This document shows, piece after piece, positions 51,234 through 59,297 of a stretch of 64,000 nucleotides of DNA. The DNA is from VXYL01 sp965200375 (GTDB taxonomy: Bacteria; Pseudomonadota; Gammaproteobacteria; Pseudomonadales; Azotimanducaceae): the NCBI GenBank assembly GCA_965200375.1, contig OZ241353.1:744001-808000 (forward strand). The letters run 5' to 3'. The first letter of the stretch is position 1, and the number at the start of each line of letters is the position of its first letter. A model generated the notes under the pieces. The model was not told the origin of the DNA and made no database searches. It saw only the letters and a list, made by a program, of their open reading frames with translations. The translations under genes were made by a program, and so were the position numbers.

Positions 51234-51522
51234 TCAGCCTTCCCGCACTTCGAGGGCGGACACTCTCTCGCGCACGGCGGCCACGCTCTCCTGCGCTCCC
51301 CTGCGTCTTGGACACTTCGGCGCGGTTCTCGCGCAGTTCGGCGCGCAGTTCGCCAAACAGGGTTTCCATGCGCGTCTCCAAGCGGGCTAGTCCTTGCTCG
51401 AGCCGGCCTTCCAGTCCGCCTACGCGCTGCGCGAGGCGGCCGGCGTGGAACACCGCACTGACCAGCAGCGCCGCCAGCACCCAGATCGGCCACTGCGCCA
51501 GCCACTGCGTTGCTTCGTTCAT
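51234..51522 (-). pseudogene. Second copy of the small coiled-coil membrane protein, frameshifted
   Basis: The first 80 codons match the gene at 51545 almost exactly (MNEATQWLAQWPIW, AGRLAQRVGGLE) with a small in-frame insertion (GRLEQ). Removing one base from the CCCC run at 51298-51301 restores the ending SVAAVRERVSALEVREG and a stop at 51234-51236, about 95 residues. As read, the frame runs on to 51199, overlapping the MBL gene end. A homopolymer change, real or a sequencing error, is the cause. Confidence 0.7.
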
Positions 51523-51544
51523 GGCCCTTCGCCTATGGCCAGCC

Positions 51545-51790
51545 TCAGTCTTCCCGCGCTTCGAGGGCGGACACTCTCTCGCGCACGGCCGCTTGGTCGC
51601 GGCTCATCGTGCGCAGTTCGTCGCGCAGTTCGGCAAACAGGGTTTCCATGCGCGTGGTCAAGGTGGCCAGTCCCTGCTCGAGTCCGCCTACGCGCTGGGC
51701 GAGGCGGCCGGCGTAGAACACCGCGCTGACCAGCAGCGCCACCAGCGCCCAGATCGGCCACTGCGCCAGCCACTGCGTTGCTTCGTTCAT
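51545..51790 (-). CDS. Small membrane-anchored coiled-coil protein
   Basis: 81 residues. One transmembrane helix (WPIWALVALLVSAVFYAGRLA) is followed by a heptad-like coiled coil (RVGGLEQGLATLTTRMETLFAELRDELRTMSRDQAAVRERVSALE). No known family recognised. A tandem copy follows 22 bp downstream. The ATG at 51790 begins MNEATQWL in both copies. Possible roles are a membrane scaffold or a DUF1640/holin-like accessory, neither supported by motifs. Confidence 0.7.
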   Translation of the reverse strand: MNEATQWLAQWPIWALVALLVSAVFYAGRLAQRVGGLEQGLATLTTRMETLFAELRDELRTMSRDQAAVRERVSALEARED

Positions 51791-51859
51791 CGTCCTTGGC
51801 CTCCTGCCGCCGAGGCGAGCATAGCACCGGCGTTGCCGGCGTTGGCGCCGTGTGCGGGA

Positions 51860-52474
51860 TCAGCGCCTCCTGGTCGGCGTCCCGCCCTGGCGCTCGCTGG
51901 CCGTTGACGAGGCCAGGAGGGGCGCCAGGATCTCGTACACCGCCGGCCGGTGGCGGCGCACTTCCTCCGGCTGCCAGCCGTCCAGCTCGTGGGGGTACTT
52001 CAGCCAGCGGCTGGTTTCGTGCTGGCAGTAGTGCGGCGCCAGCGCCGTCTGGTTGCGGGCCGGCTTGTAGTAGGGCACGGCGATGCGTACTTCCTCCGGC
52101 ATGTTGCGGCGCAGCCGCTGCCGCAGCCGGGTGACGATGGCGTCGATGGTGCGGCCGGTGTCGAAGACGTCGTCCACCACCAGCAGGCGGTCCTCGAACG
52201 TCAGCCGCTTCACCAGGTAGCCGAGGCCGTACACCTCCACCTGCCGCCGGCGCGCATCGACGCCGGCGTAGGCGCTGGTGCGAATGGCGATGTGGTCCGT
52301 GGCGACTCCGTGATAGGCCAGGTACTCCTGCACCGCCAGGCCCACCGGGGCGCCGCCCCGCCACACGGCGAGGATGAACGTCGGCCGGTAGCCGCTGGCG
52401 TAGACGCTCGCCGCCAGCCGAAAGGAATCCTCCAGCAGCGCCTGCGGTTCCAGGTATTCGATCTCGTCGCTCAC
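51860..52474 (-). CDS. Purine phosphoribosyltransferase-like protein (copy 1)
   Basis: 204 residues, type I PRTase. The PRPP-binding loop is LLVVDDVFDTGRTIDAIV; the flexible hood region and TFILAVWRGGAPVGLAVQEYL (the PP loop) precede it. Such enzymes convert hypoxanthine, guanine or xanthine plus PRPP to nucleotides. The C-terminus is Arg/Ser/Thr-rich. It is a clear paralogue of the divergent gene starting near 52615, matching in RPTFxxxxWRGGxxVG, GVATDHIAxRTS and RNMPxxVRxAxPxxxP. ATG at 52474. The purine permease just beyond the other copy supports purine salvage. Confidence 0.88.
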   Translation of the reverse strand: MSDEIEYLEPQALLEDSFRLAASVYASGYRPTFILAVWRGGAPVGLAVQEYLAYHGVATDHIAIRTSAYAGVDARRRQVEVYGLGYLVKRLTFEDRLLVVDDVFDTGRTIDAIVTRLRQRLRRNMPEEVRIAVPYYKPARNQTALAPHYCQHETSRWLKYPHELDGWQPEEVRRHRPAVYEILAPLLASSTASERQGGTPTRRR

Positions 52475-52614
52475 GGCGCCTCCGCCTGCTGCCGCTTGCT
52501 GCCGCCTCGGCCGAGCGGCTGCGATCGGCCCGCGCTGCCGCGCACGACAGCGCAGCCACCGTATCCCTTGCCCTTATGATAGGCGCCGCGGCGGTTGGCG
52601 GGGCCTTGGCGAGC

Positions 52615-53214
52615 GTGACGACGGTTGCGGACCCGACGGACAAGCACTACGTCCGGGAGGCCGATCATCTGCTGGACGGCTTTCGCTTGGGCGCTCTGGT
52701 GTTCGAGAGCGGCTGCCGGCCGACGTTTCTGGTGGGGCTGTGGCGGGGCGGCAGCGCCGTCGGCATCGTCGTGCAGGAGTGCCTGGCGACTCTTGGCGTC
52801 GCCACGGACCACATCGCCCTGCGCACCTCCTACGAGGGCCGCCCGGACTACGAGGACCGCGTTCGGCGGCAACGTCCCATTCGCGTCCACGGCAAGCAGT
52901 ACCTGCTGGAGAACCTGAGCCGGGAGGACTGCCTGCTGATCGTCGACGACGTCTACAGCAGCGGCCGCCACGTCGCCGCGGTGCTCGAGGCCCTCGGCGC
53001 CGGCGCCAAGCGCAACATGCCGCAGGACGTGCGGGTGGCGGCGCCCTGGTTCCGGCCCACCGCAGACACCCGCAAGGCGCCGGACTTCTACCTGCGCCAG
53101 ACGGACAAGTGGCTGGTGCTGCCCTACGAGATGGTGGGCCTCTCCCGGGCCGAGATCGCGGCGCACAAGCCGTTCCTGCTGGAGCTCCTGGCGCCGCCGG
53201 CCACGGCGGCCTGA
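52615..53214 (+). CDS. Purine phosphoribosyltransferase-like protein (copy 2)
   Basis: 199 residues from GTG 52615; an ATG at 52576 would add 13 residues, but that codon sits inside a TATGAT that looks like a -10 box, and copy 1 has no such extension. PRPP loop CLLIVDDVYSSGRHVAAVLEAL; PP loop TFLVGLWRGGSAVGIVVQECL. Paralogous to copy 1 in the opposite direction, so an inverted duplication and divergence is likely; base preference may differ between the two. The permease gene begins 6 bp after its stop, so the pair is one operon for uptake and capture of purines. Confidence 0.85.
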   Translation: MTTVADPTDKHYVREADHLLDGFRLGALVFESGCRPTFLVGLWRGGSAVGIVVQECLATLGVATDHIALRTSYEGRPDYEDRVRRQRPIRVHGKQYLLENLSREDCLLIVDDVYSSGRHVAAVLEALGAGAKRNMPQDVRVAAPWFRPTADTRKAPDFYLRQTDKWLVLPYEMVGLSRAEIAAHKPFLLELLAPPATAA

Positions 53215-53220
53215 GCGTTG

Positions 53221-54525
53221 GTGGAACCCTGGCTGGAGCGCCGCTTCGCCCTGGCGGCGCATGGCACGAACTGGCGGCGGGAAGCCGTCGCCGGCGCCAC
53301 CACGTTCTTGGCGATGGCCTACATCACGGTGGTGAATCCCGCCATCCTGGCCGACGCCGGCATGGATTTCGGGGCGGTGTTCGTGGCTACCTGCCTCGCC
53401 GCCGCGGCTGGCACGCTGGCGATGGGCCTGTTGGCCAACTATCCCATCGCTCTGGCCCCCGGCATGGGCCAGAACGCCTTCTTCGCCTACGCGGTGGTGG
53501 TTGGCGGCGGCCATGCGTGGCAGACGGCGCTCGGCGCGGTGTTCCTCTCCGGCGTGCTGTTCGTGGCGTTGAGCGCCCTGCCGGTGCGGGAGTGGCTGGT
53601 GAACGCCATCCCCCGCAACCTGAAGTTCGGCATGGCCGCCGGCATCGGCTTGTTCGTGGCCTTCGTGGGCTTGCGCAACGCGGGCATCGTGGCTGCGGAC
53701 AGCGCCACGCTGGTGTCCTTCGGCGACTTCACGGCCTTCGGTCCCGCCGCCGCGCTGGCGGGCTTCGCGCTCATCGCCGGGCTCGCGGCCCGACGGATTA
53801 CCGGCGCGGTGGTGATCGGCGTCCTGGCCGTGGCGGCGGCAGGCTGGCTCGCCGGGGACGCCGCCTTCCACGGCGTCTTCGCTCTGCCGCCTTCGCCGGC
53901 GCCGGTGCTGTTCGAGCTGGACATCGCCGGAGCGCTGCAGCTGTCGATGGTCACGGTGGTGCTCTCGATGCTGATGGTGGACGTGTTCGACACCGCCGGC
54001 ACGCTGGTGGGCGTCGCCACTCGCGCTGGCCTGGTGCGGCCGGACGGCACCCTGCCGCGGCTGCGCGGCGCCCTGTTCGCGGATTCCGGGGCGACGCTGG
54101 CGGGCGCATTGGCGGGTACGTCGTCCACCACCAGCTTCATCGAGAGCGCCGCCGGCGTCGAGAGCGGCGGCCGCACCGGCCTCTCCGCCGTCGTGGTCGC
54201 GGCGCTGTTCCTGCTGTGCCTGCTGTTCGCGCCGCTGGCGGAAAGCGTGCCGCCCTACGCCACCGGCGCCGCGCTGCTGTTCGTCGCCTGCCTGATGGCC
54301 CGCAGCCTGGAGGGCGTCGAATGGGACGACGCCACCGAAGCGGTGCCAGCGGTAATCACCGCCATCGCCATGCCGCTCAGCTTCTCCGTGGCGGACGGCA
54401 TCGGCCTCGGCTTCATGGCCTACGCCGCCATCAAGGTGCTGGCCGGGCGCCATCGGGAGTGCCCGCCCGCGGTGTACCTGGTGGCGCTGATCTTCCTGGC
54501 GCGGTTCGCGCTGCTCCCCTCCTAG
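53221..54525 (+). CDS. AzgA-type purine (hypoxanthine/guanine) permease
   Basis: 434 residues, about 12 transmembrane segments. AzgA/NCS2-family signature: AGATTFLAMAYITVVNPAIL, YPIALAPGMGQNAFFAY, LKFGMAAGIGLFVAFVGLRNAGI, and the transport motif MVDVFDTAGTLVGVATRAGL with GTSSTTSFIESAAGVESGGRTGL. These carriers bring adenine, guanine or hypoxanthine into the cell with protons. GTG at 53221 (TTG at 53218 is the alternative), 6 bp after the PRTase gene. It completes the salvage locus. An AT-rich palindrome follows the stop. Confidence 0.92.
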   Translation: MEPWLERRFALAAHGTNWRREAVAGATTFLAMAYITVVNPAILADAGMDFGAVFVATCLAAAAGTLAMGLLANYPIALAPGMGQNAFFAYAVVVGGGHAWQTALGAVFLSGVLFVALSALPVREWLVNAIPRNLKFGMAAGIGLFVAFVGLRNAGIVAADSATLVSFGDFTAFGPAAALAGFALIAGLAARRITGAVVIGVLAVAAAGWLAGDAAFHGVFALPPSPAPVLFELDIAGALQLSMVTVVLSMLMVDVFDTAGTLVGVATRAGLVRPDGTLPRLRGALFADSGATLAGALAGTSSTTSFIESAAGVESGGRTGLSAVVVAALFLLCLLFAPLAESVPPYATGAALLFVACLMARSLEGVEWDDATEAVPAVITAIAMPLSFSVADGIGLGFMAYAAIKVLAGRHRECPPAVYLVALIFLARFALLPS

Positions 54526-54539
54526 CCCCCAACGTCATC

Positions 54540-54573
54540 CATGTGCCGAAAAAGTATGCTTTTTCGCAACATG
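54540..54573. promoter_or_regulatory. AT-rich palindrome (terminator or operator)
   Basis: CATGTGCCGAAAAAG (54540-54554), loop TATG, CTTTTTCGCAACATG (54559-54573): 15-bp arms with two mismatches, ending in a T5 run, just after the permease stop. A further inverted pair AAGTATGC (54552-54559) and GCATACTT (54587-54594) overlaps it. It may end the permease transcript, regulate the ATPase gene beyond, or both. Its AT content stands out from the surrounding DNA. Confidence 0.5.
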
Positions 54574-54637
54574 GTCGTTCAATTACGCATACTTGCAGGG
54601 AACGGCACAACGCTGGTTTGGAACGGTTGGAGGCTCC

Positions 54638-56104
54638 TTGCGGCAAGGCGAAATACAGCAGTTGCTTGTGGCTGGCAACCGTTGGTGGCGGTCGCCGACA
54701 GGTTGGGCGCGGCACGACCCGGACCTGCGGGAGGCGGCCCAGGCGTCCTTTCGCTACACGGCCGGCGTCTTGGCCGGGCTCCCCTCCGGCAGCCTCACGA
54801 CGCTGCGCGGGCCGCGCCGGGTCGGCAAGTCCGTCGAGATCAAACGGGCCATCGAGTCGCTGATCGCCGGCGGGACGGCGCCGCGCCTCATCGTGCATGT
54901 GGCGGCGGACGGCTGGCGCGCGGCGGACCTGGCGCGGCTGGTCAACGCGGCCGATCAACTGACGCCGGCAGGGCATCGCTACTGGTTCATCGACGAGATC
55001 ACCAGCATCAGGGATGGTTGGCCGGAGCGCGTCAAATGGCTGCGCGACAACGACGCCGCTTTTCGCACGGACACCGTGGTGCTGAGCGGATCTTCGGCAG
55101 CGGATCTCACCGCGGCCACCAAGGCGTTGGCTGGACGACGCGGGCCCGGGAGCGTGCCGGACCGCTTCCTGCTGCCCATGGGCTTTCGCACCTTTGCGGC
55201 GCTGGCGAACGACGCAGATGAGCACGGCCCTCCCATCGACGTCGGCCCGTTGGCCGTCGCCGAGTTGTCGCGCAAGCGGATCGCGGAGGCCTGCGAGGCG
55301 CTGGCGCCGTGGCTGGACTGGCTGGTCCAGCGTTGGGACGCCTATCTGCGAGTCGGCGGGTTCCCGTCGGCGCTCGACGAATTCCTCGCGTCCCGCGACG
55401 CCCCGAACCCGCTCCGCCGCGCCTTGCTGGACGTCGTCCACGGCGACGCCTTGCGCAGGGCCGACTGGTCTCGAACTCAAACCGCCGCACTCCTGCAACG
55501 CATCGCCGACGGCTTGTGTTCCCCGGTGAACTACGCAGCGCTGGCCGACGACGTCGACCTGGCGCAACCGACCGTGCGCCGCCGCTTCGAGGAACTGCGC
55601 GAGGCGTTCGTCGTCTGGCCTTGCCATCGGGAACAGCGCCCGCGGCGTGGAGAAAGCCCGCGGCGGCGTGGAGAGGGCCCGCGGCGGAACGAAGAAAGCC
55701 TGCGGCCGAAGCTGAACGCCCGCTGCAAGTTCTACTTCCTCGACCCCGTCTACGCCCACCTTGGCGGGTCCCCGCCAGACGACACGCAGCTCTCCGAGCA
55801 GCAGCTCGGCATGGCGCTGCTGCGGGCGGCGGAGCGGGAGCGCCCTGGCGCGCTGGCGGACTTCTCGGCCGTGCTGCACCACCGCTCCAACACGCGCCGG
55901 GAAATCGACTTCGTGGGTCCCGCGTTCGGCGGTCTCGCGATCGAGTCGAAGTTCGTGGACGGGCGGTGGAAGCGCGACGCGCAGACGCTGGCGGCATCTC
56001 CCTGGCGGGGTATCGTGGCCACGCGCTCCGAACTGGACTTGCGGGAAGACAACAAGGTGGTCGCCGTGCCCACGGCGCTGCTGGCCTGGCTGGTGGACAG
56101 CTGA
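54638..56104 (+). CDS. AAA ATPase with DUF4143-like C-terminus
   Basis: 488 residues. P-loop LRGPRRVGKSVEIKRAIES, Walker B HRYWFIDEITSIRDG, then a helical middle (RWDAYLRVGGFPSALDEFL) and a winged-helix-like stretch. The C-terminal nuclease-like fold is AVLHHRSNTRREIDFVGPAFGGLAIESKFVDGRW (E-x-K), as in DUF4143/ArchATPase proteins. A repetitive Arg/Gly/Glu insertion (RPRRGESPRRRGEGPRRNEESLR) interrupts it at about 345-370. Function unknown. The TTG at 54638 has a GGAGG upstream; TTG at 54593 is an earlier option. Regulated perhaps through the palindrome at 54540-54594. Confidence 0.8.
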   Translation: MRQGEIQQLLVAGNRWWRSPTGWARHDPDLREAAQASFRYTAGVLAGLPSGSLTTLRGPRRVGKSVEIKRAIESLIAGGTAPRLIVHVAADGWRAADLARLVNAADQLTPAGHRYWFIDEITSIRDGWPERVKWLRDNDAAFRTDTVVLSGSSAADLTAATKALAGRRGPGSVPDRFLLPMGFRTFAALANDADEHGPPIDVGPLAVAELSRKRIAEACEALAPWLDWLVQRWDAYLRVGGFPSALDEFLASRDAPNPLRRALLDVVHGDALRRADWSRTQTAALLQRIADGLCSPVNYAALADDVDLAQPTVRRRFEELREAFVVWPCHREQRPRRGESPRRRGEGPRRNEESLRPKLNARCKFYFLDPVYAHLGGSPPDDTQLSEQQLGMALLRAAERERPGALADFSAVLHHRSNTRREIDFVGPAFGGLAIESKFVDGRWKRDAQTLAASPWRGIVATRSELDLREDNKVVAVPTALLAWLVDS

Positions 56105-56151
56105 ACGACGGACTCGGCAAAGAGCACCATCTGCTCGCCGGGTCCGGCAGC

Positions 56152-56406
56152 TCAGCGGCTCGCCTTGGCCTTGAGCACTTCCATCCAGGCGTGGATCCGG
56201 TGCCGCGTCCACGGGATGTCCAGCGCCACGAATGCGACGCCGAGGGGGAACATCCAGAATCCCAGAAGCGGGAAGAAGCCGAACACGCCGCCGACCATGA
56301 ACAGCACTCCCACCAGGGACCGGACGCCGACCGGCACGTGATCGTGCCCCCACCGCAGGATGCGGTAGGTGGCGCCAGCCACCCGTTGGGCGAACTGGCC
56401 GCGCAA
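56152..56406 (-). CDS. Small two-helix membrane protein
   Basis: 84 residues. Two hydrophobic segments (VGVRSLVGVLFMVGGVFGFFPLLGFWMFPLGVAFVALDI) separated by a GF-rich turn, with basic ends (HRIHAWMEVLKAKASR). It resembles PGPGW-type uncharacterised inner-membrane proteins. TTG at 56406; a GTG nine codons later is possible. It lies 20 bp downstream of the MBL gene on the same strand. No functional inference beyond membrane location. Confidence 0.65.
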   Translation of the reverse strand: MRGQFAQRVAGATYRILRWGHDHVPVGVRSLVGVLFMVGGVFGFFPLLGFWMFPLGVAFVALDIPWTRHRIHAWMEVLKAKASR

Positions 56407-56426
56407 GGATTCGGCAGCGATGGCGG

Positions 56427-57545
56427 CTACACCAGAATCGGGCGGTCGTCCGGCGCGTCATGGCGGTCCGGGTGGGCGCGGCGCTCGAGGTCCGGGTCCA
56501 CGGATCGAAAGCGGTAGCGGCCGTCTTCGTCCAGCGACCGGCGCAAGCGGTTGCGGTGCATCAGCAGATGGCAGTGGGCGATGGCCTCGCCGAGGGCCAT
56601 CATGGTCTGCCGGGCGTCCAGCTCGCGCTTGAACAGCACCGGCAGCAGGTCCTTGGCCGTTCGCGGCTCCAAGCAAGTCTCCTCGATGGCCAGCATGCGA
56701 TCCTCGTGGTGGCTGATGAGGTCCCGCAGGCGTTCGCGGACCCCGTAGAACGGCAGATTGTGCGCCGGCAGCACCAGCGTGCGCTCCGGCGTGTCCAGGA
56801 GCTTGTCGTGGGACTCCATCCACGCCTTCAGCGGATTCGCCTCCGGCTCGGTGGGGTGGACGCTGACGTTGGAGGTGATCACCGGCAGGATCTGATCCCC
56901 CGACAGCATCACGCCCAGGCTGTGGCAGTGCAGGCAGGCGTGCTCCGGCGAGTGGCCCGCGCCTACCACCACATGCCAGTCGTGCTCGCCGATGGTGAGC
57001 ACGTCTCCGTCCTCGAGCCGCCTGAATCCCGTCGGCAAGGGGCTCGGCATGGCCATCGACGCGCCCCGTCCTGCCGGGCGGCGCGCCGACCACAGGGTCC
57101 GCATGCGCTGCATGTGGCCGGCCGGCATGCCGTAGCGGTGGTAGAACTGCTCGCCCTGCCAGCTGCTCTGGCCCGAGGCGAACCCCAAGGTGGTGTAGGA
57201 CCGGGCCTGGTAGTACTCGGCGCGGGTCATGTAGAACGGGCACTTGAAGCGGTCCACGATCATGCCCGCCTGGCCGATGTGGTCCGGATGCATGTGCGTG
57301 CAGATGACGCCCTTCACCGGCTTGCCGCCCAAGGCCGAGTCGAAGATCTCGTGCCAGAGCTTCTTCGTCTCGCCGTTGCCGAGGCCGGTGTCCACCACGA
57401 ACCAGCCGTCGCGGTCCTCGATCAGATAGAGGTTGATGTGGGTGAGGGAGCCGCCCATCGGCATGGTGAGCCAGTGGACGCCAGACGCGACTTCGCAGGT
57501 GGTGCCCGGCGCCGGGTGGGCATCGTAGGGGTAGTCGAGGGCCAT
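56427..57545 (-). CDS. MBL-fold metallohydrolase, larger form
   Basis: 372 residues. Zinc motif VICTHMHPDHIGQAG, then His in VGAGHSPEHACLHC, Asp in VMLSGDQILP and His in LVLPAHNLPF: a two-metal beta-lactamase-fold hydrolase with a C-terminal helical extension (KDLLPVLFKRELDARQTMMALGEAIAHCHLL), as in glyoxalase-II-like enzymes of degradative pathways. ATG at 57545 (MALDYPYDAHPAPG); the frame to 57593 adds a basic stretch. Divergent from ibaG. The substrate is unknown. Confidence 0.87.
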   Translation of the reverse strand: MALDYPYDAHPAPGTTCEVASGVHWLTMPMGGSLTHINLYLIEDRDGWFVVDTGLGNGETKKLWHEIFDSALGGKPVKGVICTHMHPDHIGQAGMIVDRFKCPFYMTRAEYYQARSYTTLGFASGQSSWQGEQFYHRYGMPAGHMQRMRTLWSARRPAGRGASMAMPSPLPTGFRRLEDGDVLTIGEHDWHVVVGAGHSPEHACLHCHSLGVMLSGDQILPVITSNVSVHPTEPEANPLKAWMESHDKLLDTPERTLVLPAHNLPFYGVRERLRDLISHHEDRMLAIEETCLEPRTAKDLLPVLFKRELDARQTMMALGEAIAHCHLLMHRNRLRRSLDEDGRYRFRSVDPDLERRAHPDRHDAPDDRPILV

Positions 57546-57658
57546 GCAGAGCGAGTATAGCCGTCGGCGCAGGGGCAGCGGACGCTTCGCCATGCCTGGG
57601 TTGTCGTACCATGAGAAGCAGGAGCCGAAGGGCGGCCTTCCACTCCGCAGGAGCGCAT

Positions 57659-57889
57659 GTGATCGAAGACATCAGAGGGCGTCTGGAGCGGACCTTCGCC
57701 GGCGCCGAAGTCGACGTCTCCGGCGAAGGCAACCGCTTCCAGGTGCAGGTGGTCGCCGCCGCCTTCGACGGGCTCGGCAGGGTGCAGCGGCAGCAGGCCG
57801 TCTACGCCGCCATCGGCGACCTGATCGAGAGCGGCGCCATCCATGCAGTGACCATCAGGGCGCTGACGCCGGCCGAGCGGACGGAGTGA
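57659..57889 (+). CDS. ibaG: BolA/IbaG family protein
   Basis: 76 residues. The BolA-like fold is visible in IEDIRGRLERTFAGAEVDVSGEGNRFQVQVVAAAFDGLGRVQRQQAVYAAIGDLIESGAIHAVTIRALTPAE; the F-D-G-L-x-R-V-x-R-Q-Q stretch identifies the IbaG subgroup. IbaG binds monothiol glutaredoxins and [2Fe-2S] clusters. GTG at 57659 has an AGGAG site 5-6 nt upstream. In many gammaproteobacteria ibaG is followed by murA-hisG-hisD; here hisD comes next, 61 bp away, with murA and hisG absent. Confidence 0.9.
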   Translation: MIEDIRGRLERTFAGAEVDVSGEGNRFQVQVVAAAFDGLGRVQRQQAVYAAIGDLIESGAIHAVTIRALTPAERTE

Positions 57890-57950
57890 CGCGGCCCGCG
57901 CTCGCCACGGCAGGCAGCCGTCCTGCGGGCCGCGGCCCCACGGTCGGCGC

Positions 57951-59255
57951 ATGATCCGCCGCTTGAACACCGCCGACGCCGGCTTCGTCGCCGCTTTCGA
58001 GGCGCTGCTGGCCTGGCAGGCGCGGGAGTCCGCGGAGACGGCCGCAGCAGCAGCCGCCATCGTCGACGACGTCCGCGCCAACGGCGATGCGGCGCTGCTG
58101 CGCCTGTCGCGGCGCTTCGACGGCATGCGCGTTGCCGAGGCCAGCGCCCTGGAGCTCGATGGCGAGGCGCTGGGCCAGGCGCTGGCAGGGCTGCCGGCCG
58201 GAGATCGCAGCGCACTCGAAACCGCCGCCGGCCGCATCCGCCAATATCACGAACGGCAGCCCCAGGGCGCGTTCGAGTTCGCGGACGAGTTCGGCAACAT
58301 GCTCGGCCAGCGGGTGACGCCGCTGGATCGCGTGGGCGTGTACGTGCCGGGCGGCCAGGCGGCCTACCCCTCGACGGTGCTGATGACCGTGGTGCCGGCC
58401 CGGGTGGCTGGCGTGCGCGAAGTGATCGCCACGGTGCCGACGCCGGGCGGCAAGCGCAACCCCCATGTGCTGGCGGCCATGGCCATCGCCGGCGTGGATC
58501 GCGTGTTCGCCATCGGCGGCGCCCAGGCTGTCGCGGCCCTGGCGTACGGCACGGCGACGGTGCCGAAAGTGGACAAGATCGTCGGCCCCGGCGGCAGCTT
58601 CGTCGCCGCCGCCAAACGGCTGGTGTTCGGGCCGGTGGGCATAGACTCCATCGCCGGTCCAAGCGAGGTGCTGGTGATCGCGGACGGCAGCAGCAAGCCG
58701 CGCTGGGCGGCGCTGGACCTCCTCTCCCAAGCGGAACACGATGCCGCCGCGCAAGCCCTCCTGCTGTGTCCGGACGGCGGCTTTCTGGATCGCGCCGAGG
58801 CGGCCGTCGACGAGCTGCTGCCGACGCTGTCCCGGGCGGACGTGATTCGCCGGTCCCTGCGAGCGCGGGGCGCACTGGTGCAGGTGCGGGATCTGGCGGA
58901 AGCCTGCCGGCTGGCCAACCAGGCGGCGCCGGAACACCTGCAGCTGGCGGTTGCGGACGCGGACGCGCTGCTGCCGGCGATCCGCCATGCCGGCGCGATT
59001 TTCCTAGGCGCCGCAACCGCCGAAGTGCTCGGCGACTACATTGCCGGGCCGAGCCATGTGCTGCCGACCTTCGGCACCGCCCGCTATGCCTCGCCGCTTG
59101 GCGTGACGGACTTCCAGAAACGCTCCTCCGTGGTGCGCGCCAGCGCGCCCGGCGCCGCGCCCTTGGCGCGCATCGCGGCCCGCATCGCCCGCAGCGAGGG
59201 GCTGACGGCCCACGCGGCGGCAGCGGAGGCCCGGTTGGAAGGGCGTTCCGAATGA
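57951..59255 (+). CDS. hisD: Histidinol dehydrogenase
   Basis: 434 residues: NAD-dependent four-electron oxidation of L-histidinol to L-histidine, the last step of histidine synthesis. Conserved: RVGVYVPGGQAAYPSTVLM, GVDRVFAIGGAQAVAALAYGT, IAGPSEVLVIAD, zinc-ligand Gln/His in LLSQAEHDAAAQALLL, the catalytic PEHLQL, and DYIAGPSHVLPTFGTARYASPL. ATG at 57951. It stands alone here without hisG or hisC, so the rest of the pathway is elsewhere. Convergent with degS. Confidence 0.97.
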   Translation: MIRRLNTADAGFVAAFEALLAWQARESAETAAAAAAIVDDVRANGDAALLRLSRRFDGMRVAEASALELDGEALGQALAGLPAGDRSALETAAGRIRQYHERQPQGAFEFADEFGNMLGQRVTPLDRVGVYVPGGQAAYPSTVLMTVVPARVAGVREVIATVPTPGGKRNPHVLAAMAIAGVDRVFAIGGAQAVAALAYGTATVPKVDKIVGPGGSFVAAAKRLVFGPVGIDSIAGPSEVLVIADGSSKPRWAALDLLSQAEHDAAAQALLLCPDGGFLDRAEAAVDELLPTLSRADVIRRSLRARGALVQVRDLAEACRLANQAAPEHLQLAVADADALLPAIRHAGAIFLGAATAEVLGDYIAGPSHVLPTFGTARYASPLGVTDFQKRSSVVRASAPGAAPLARIAARIARSEGLTAHAAAAEARLEGRSE

Positions 59256-59297
59256 TCGCCGCGGAGGTTCCCTAGGCAAGCCGCTGCGATGGGCCTC

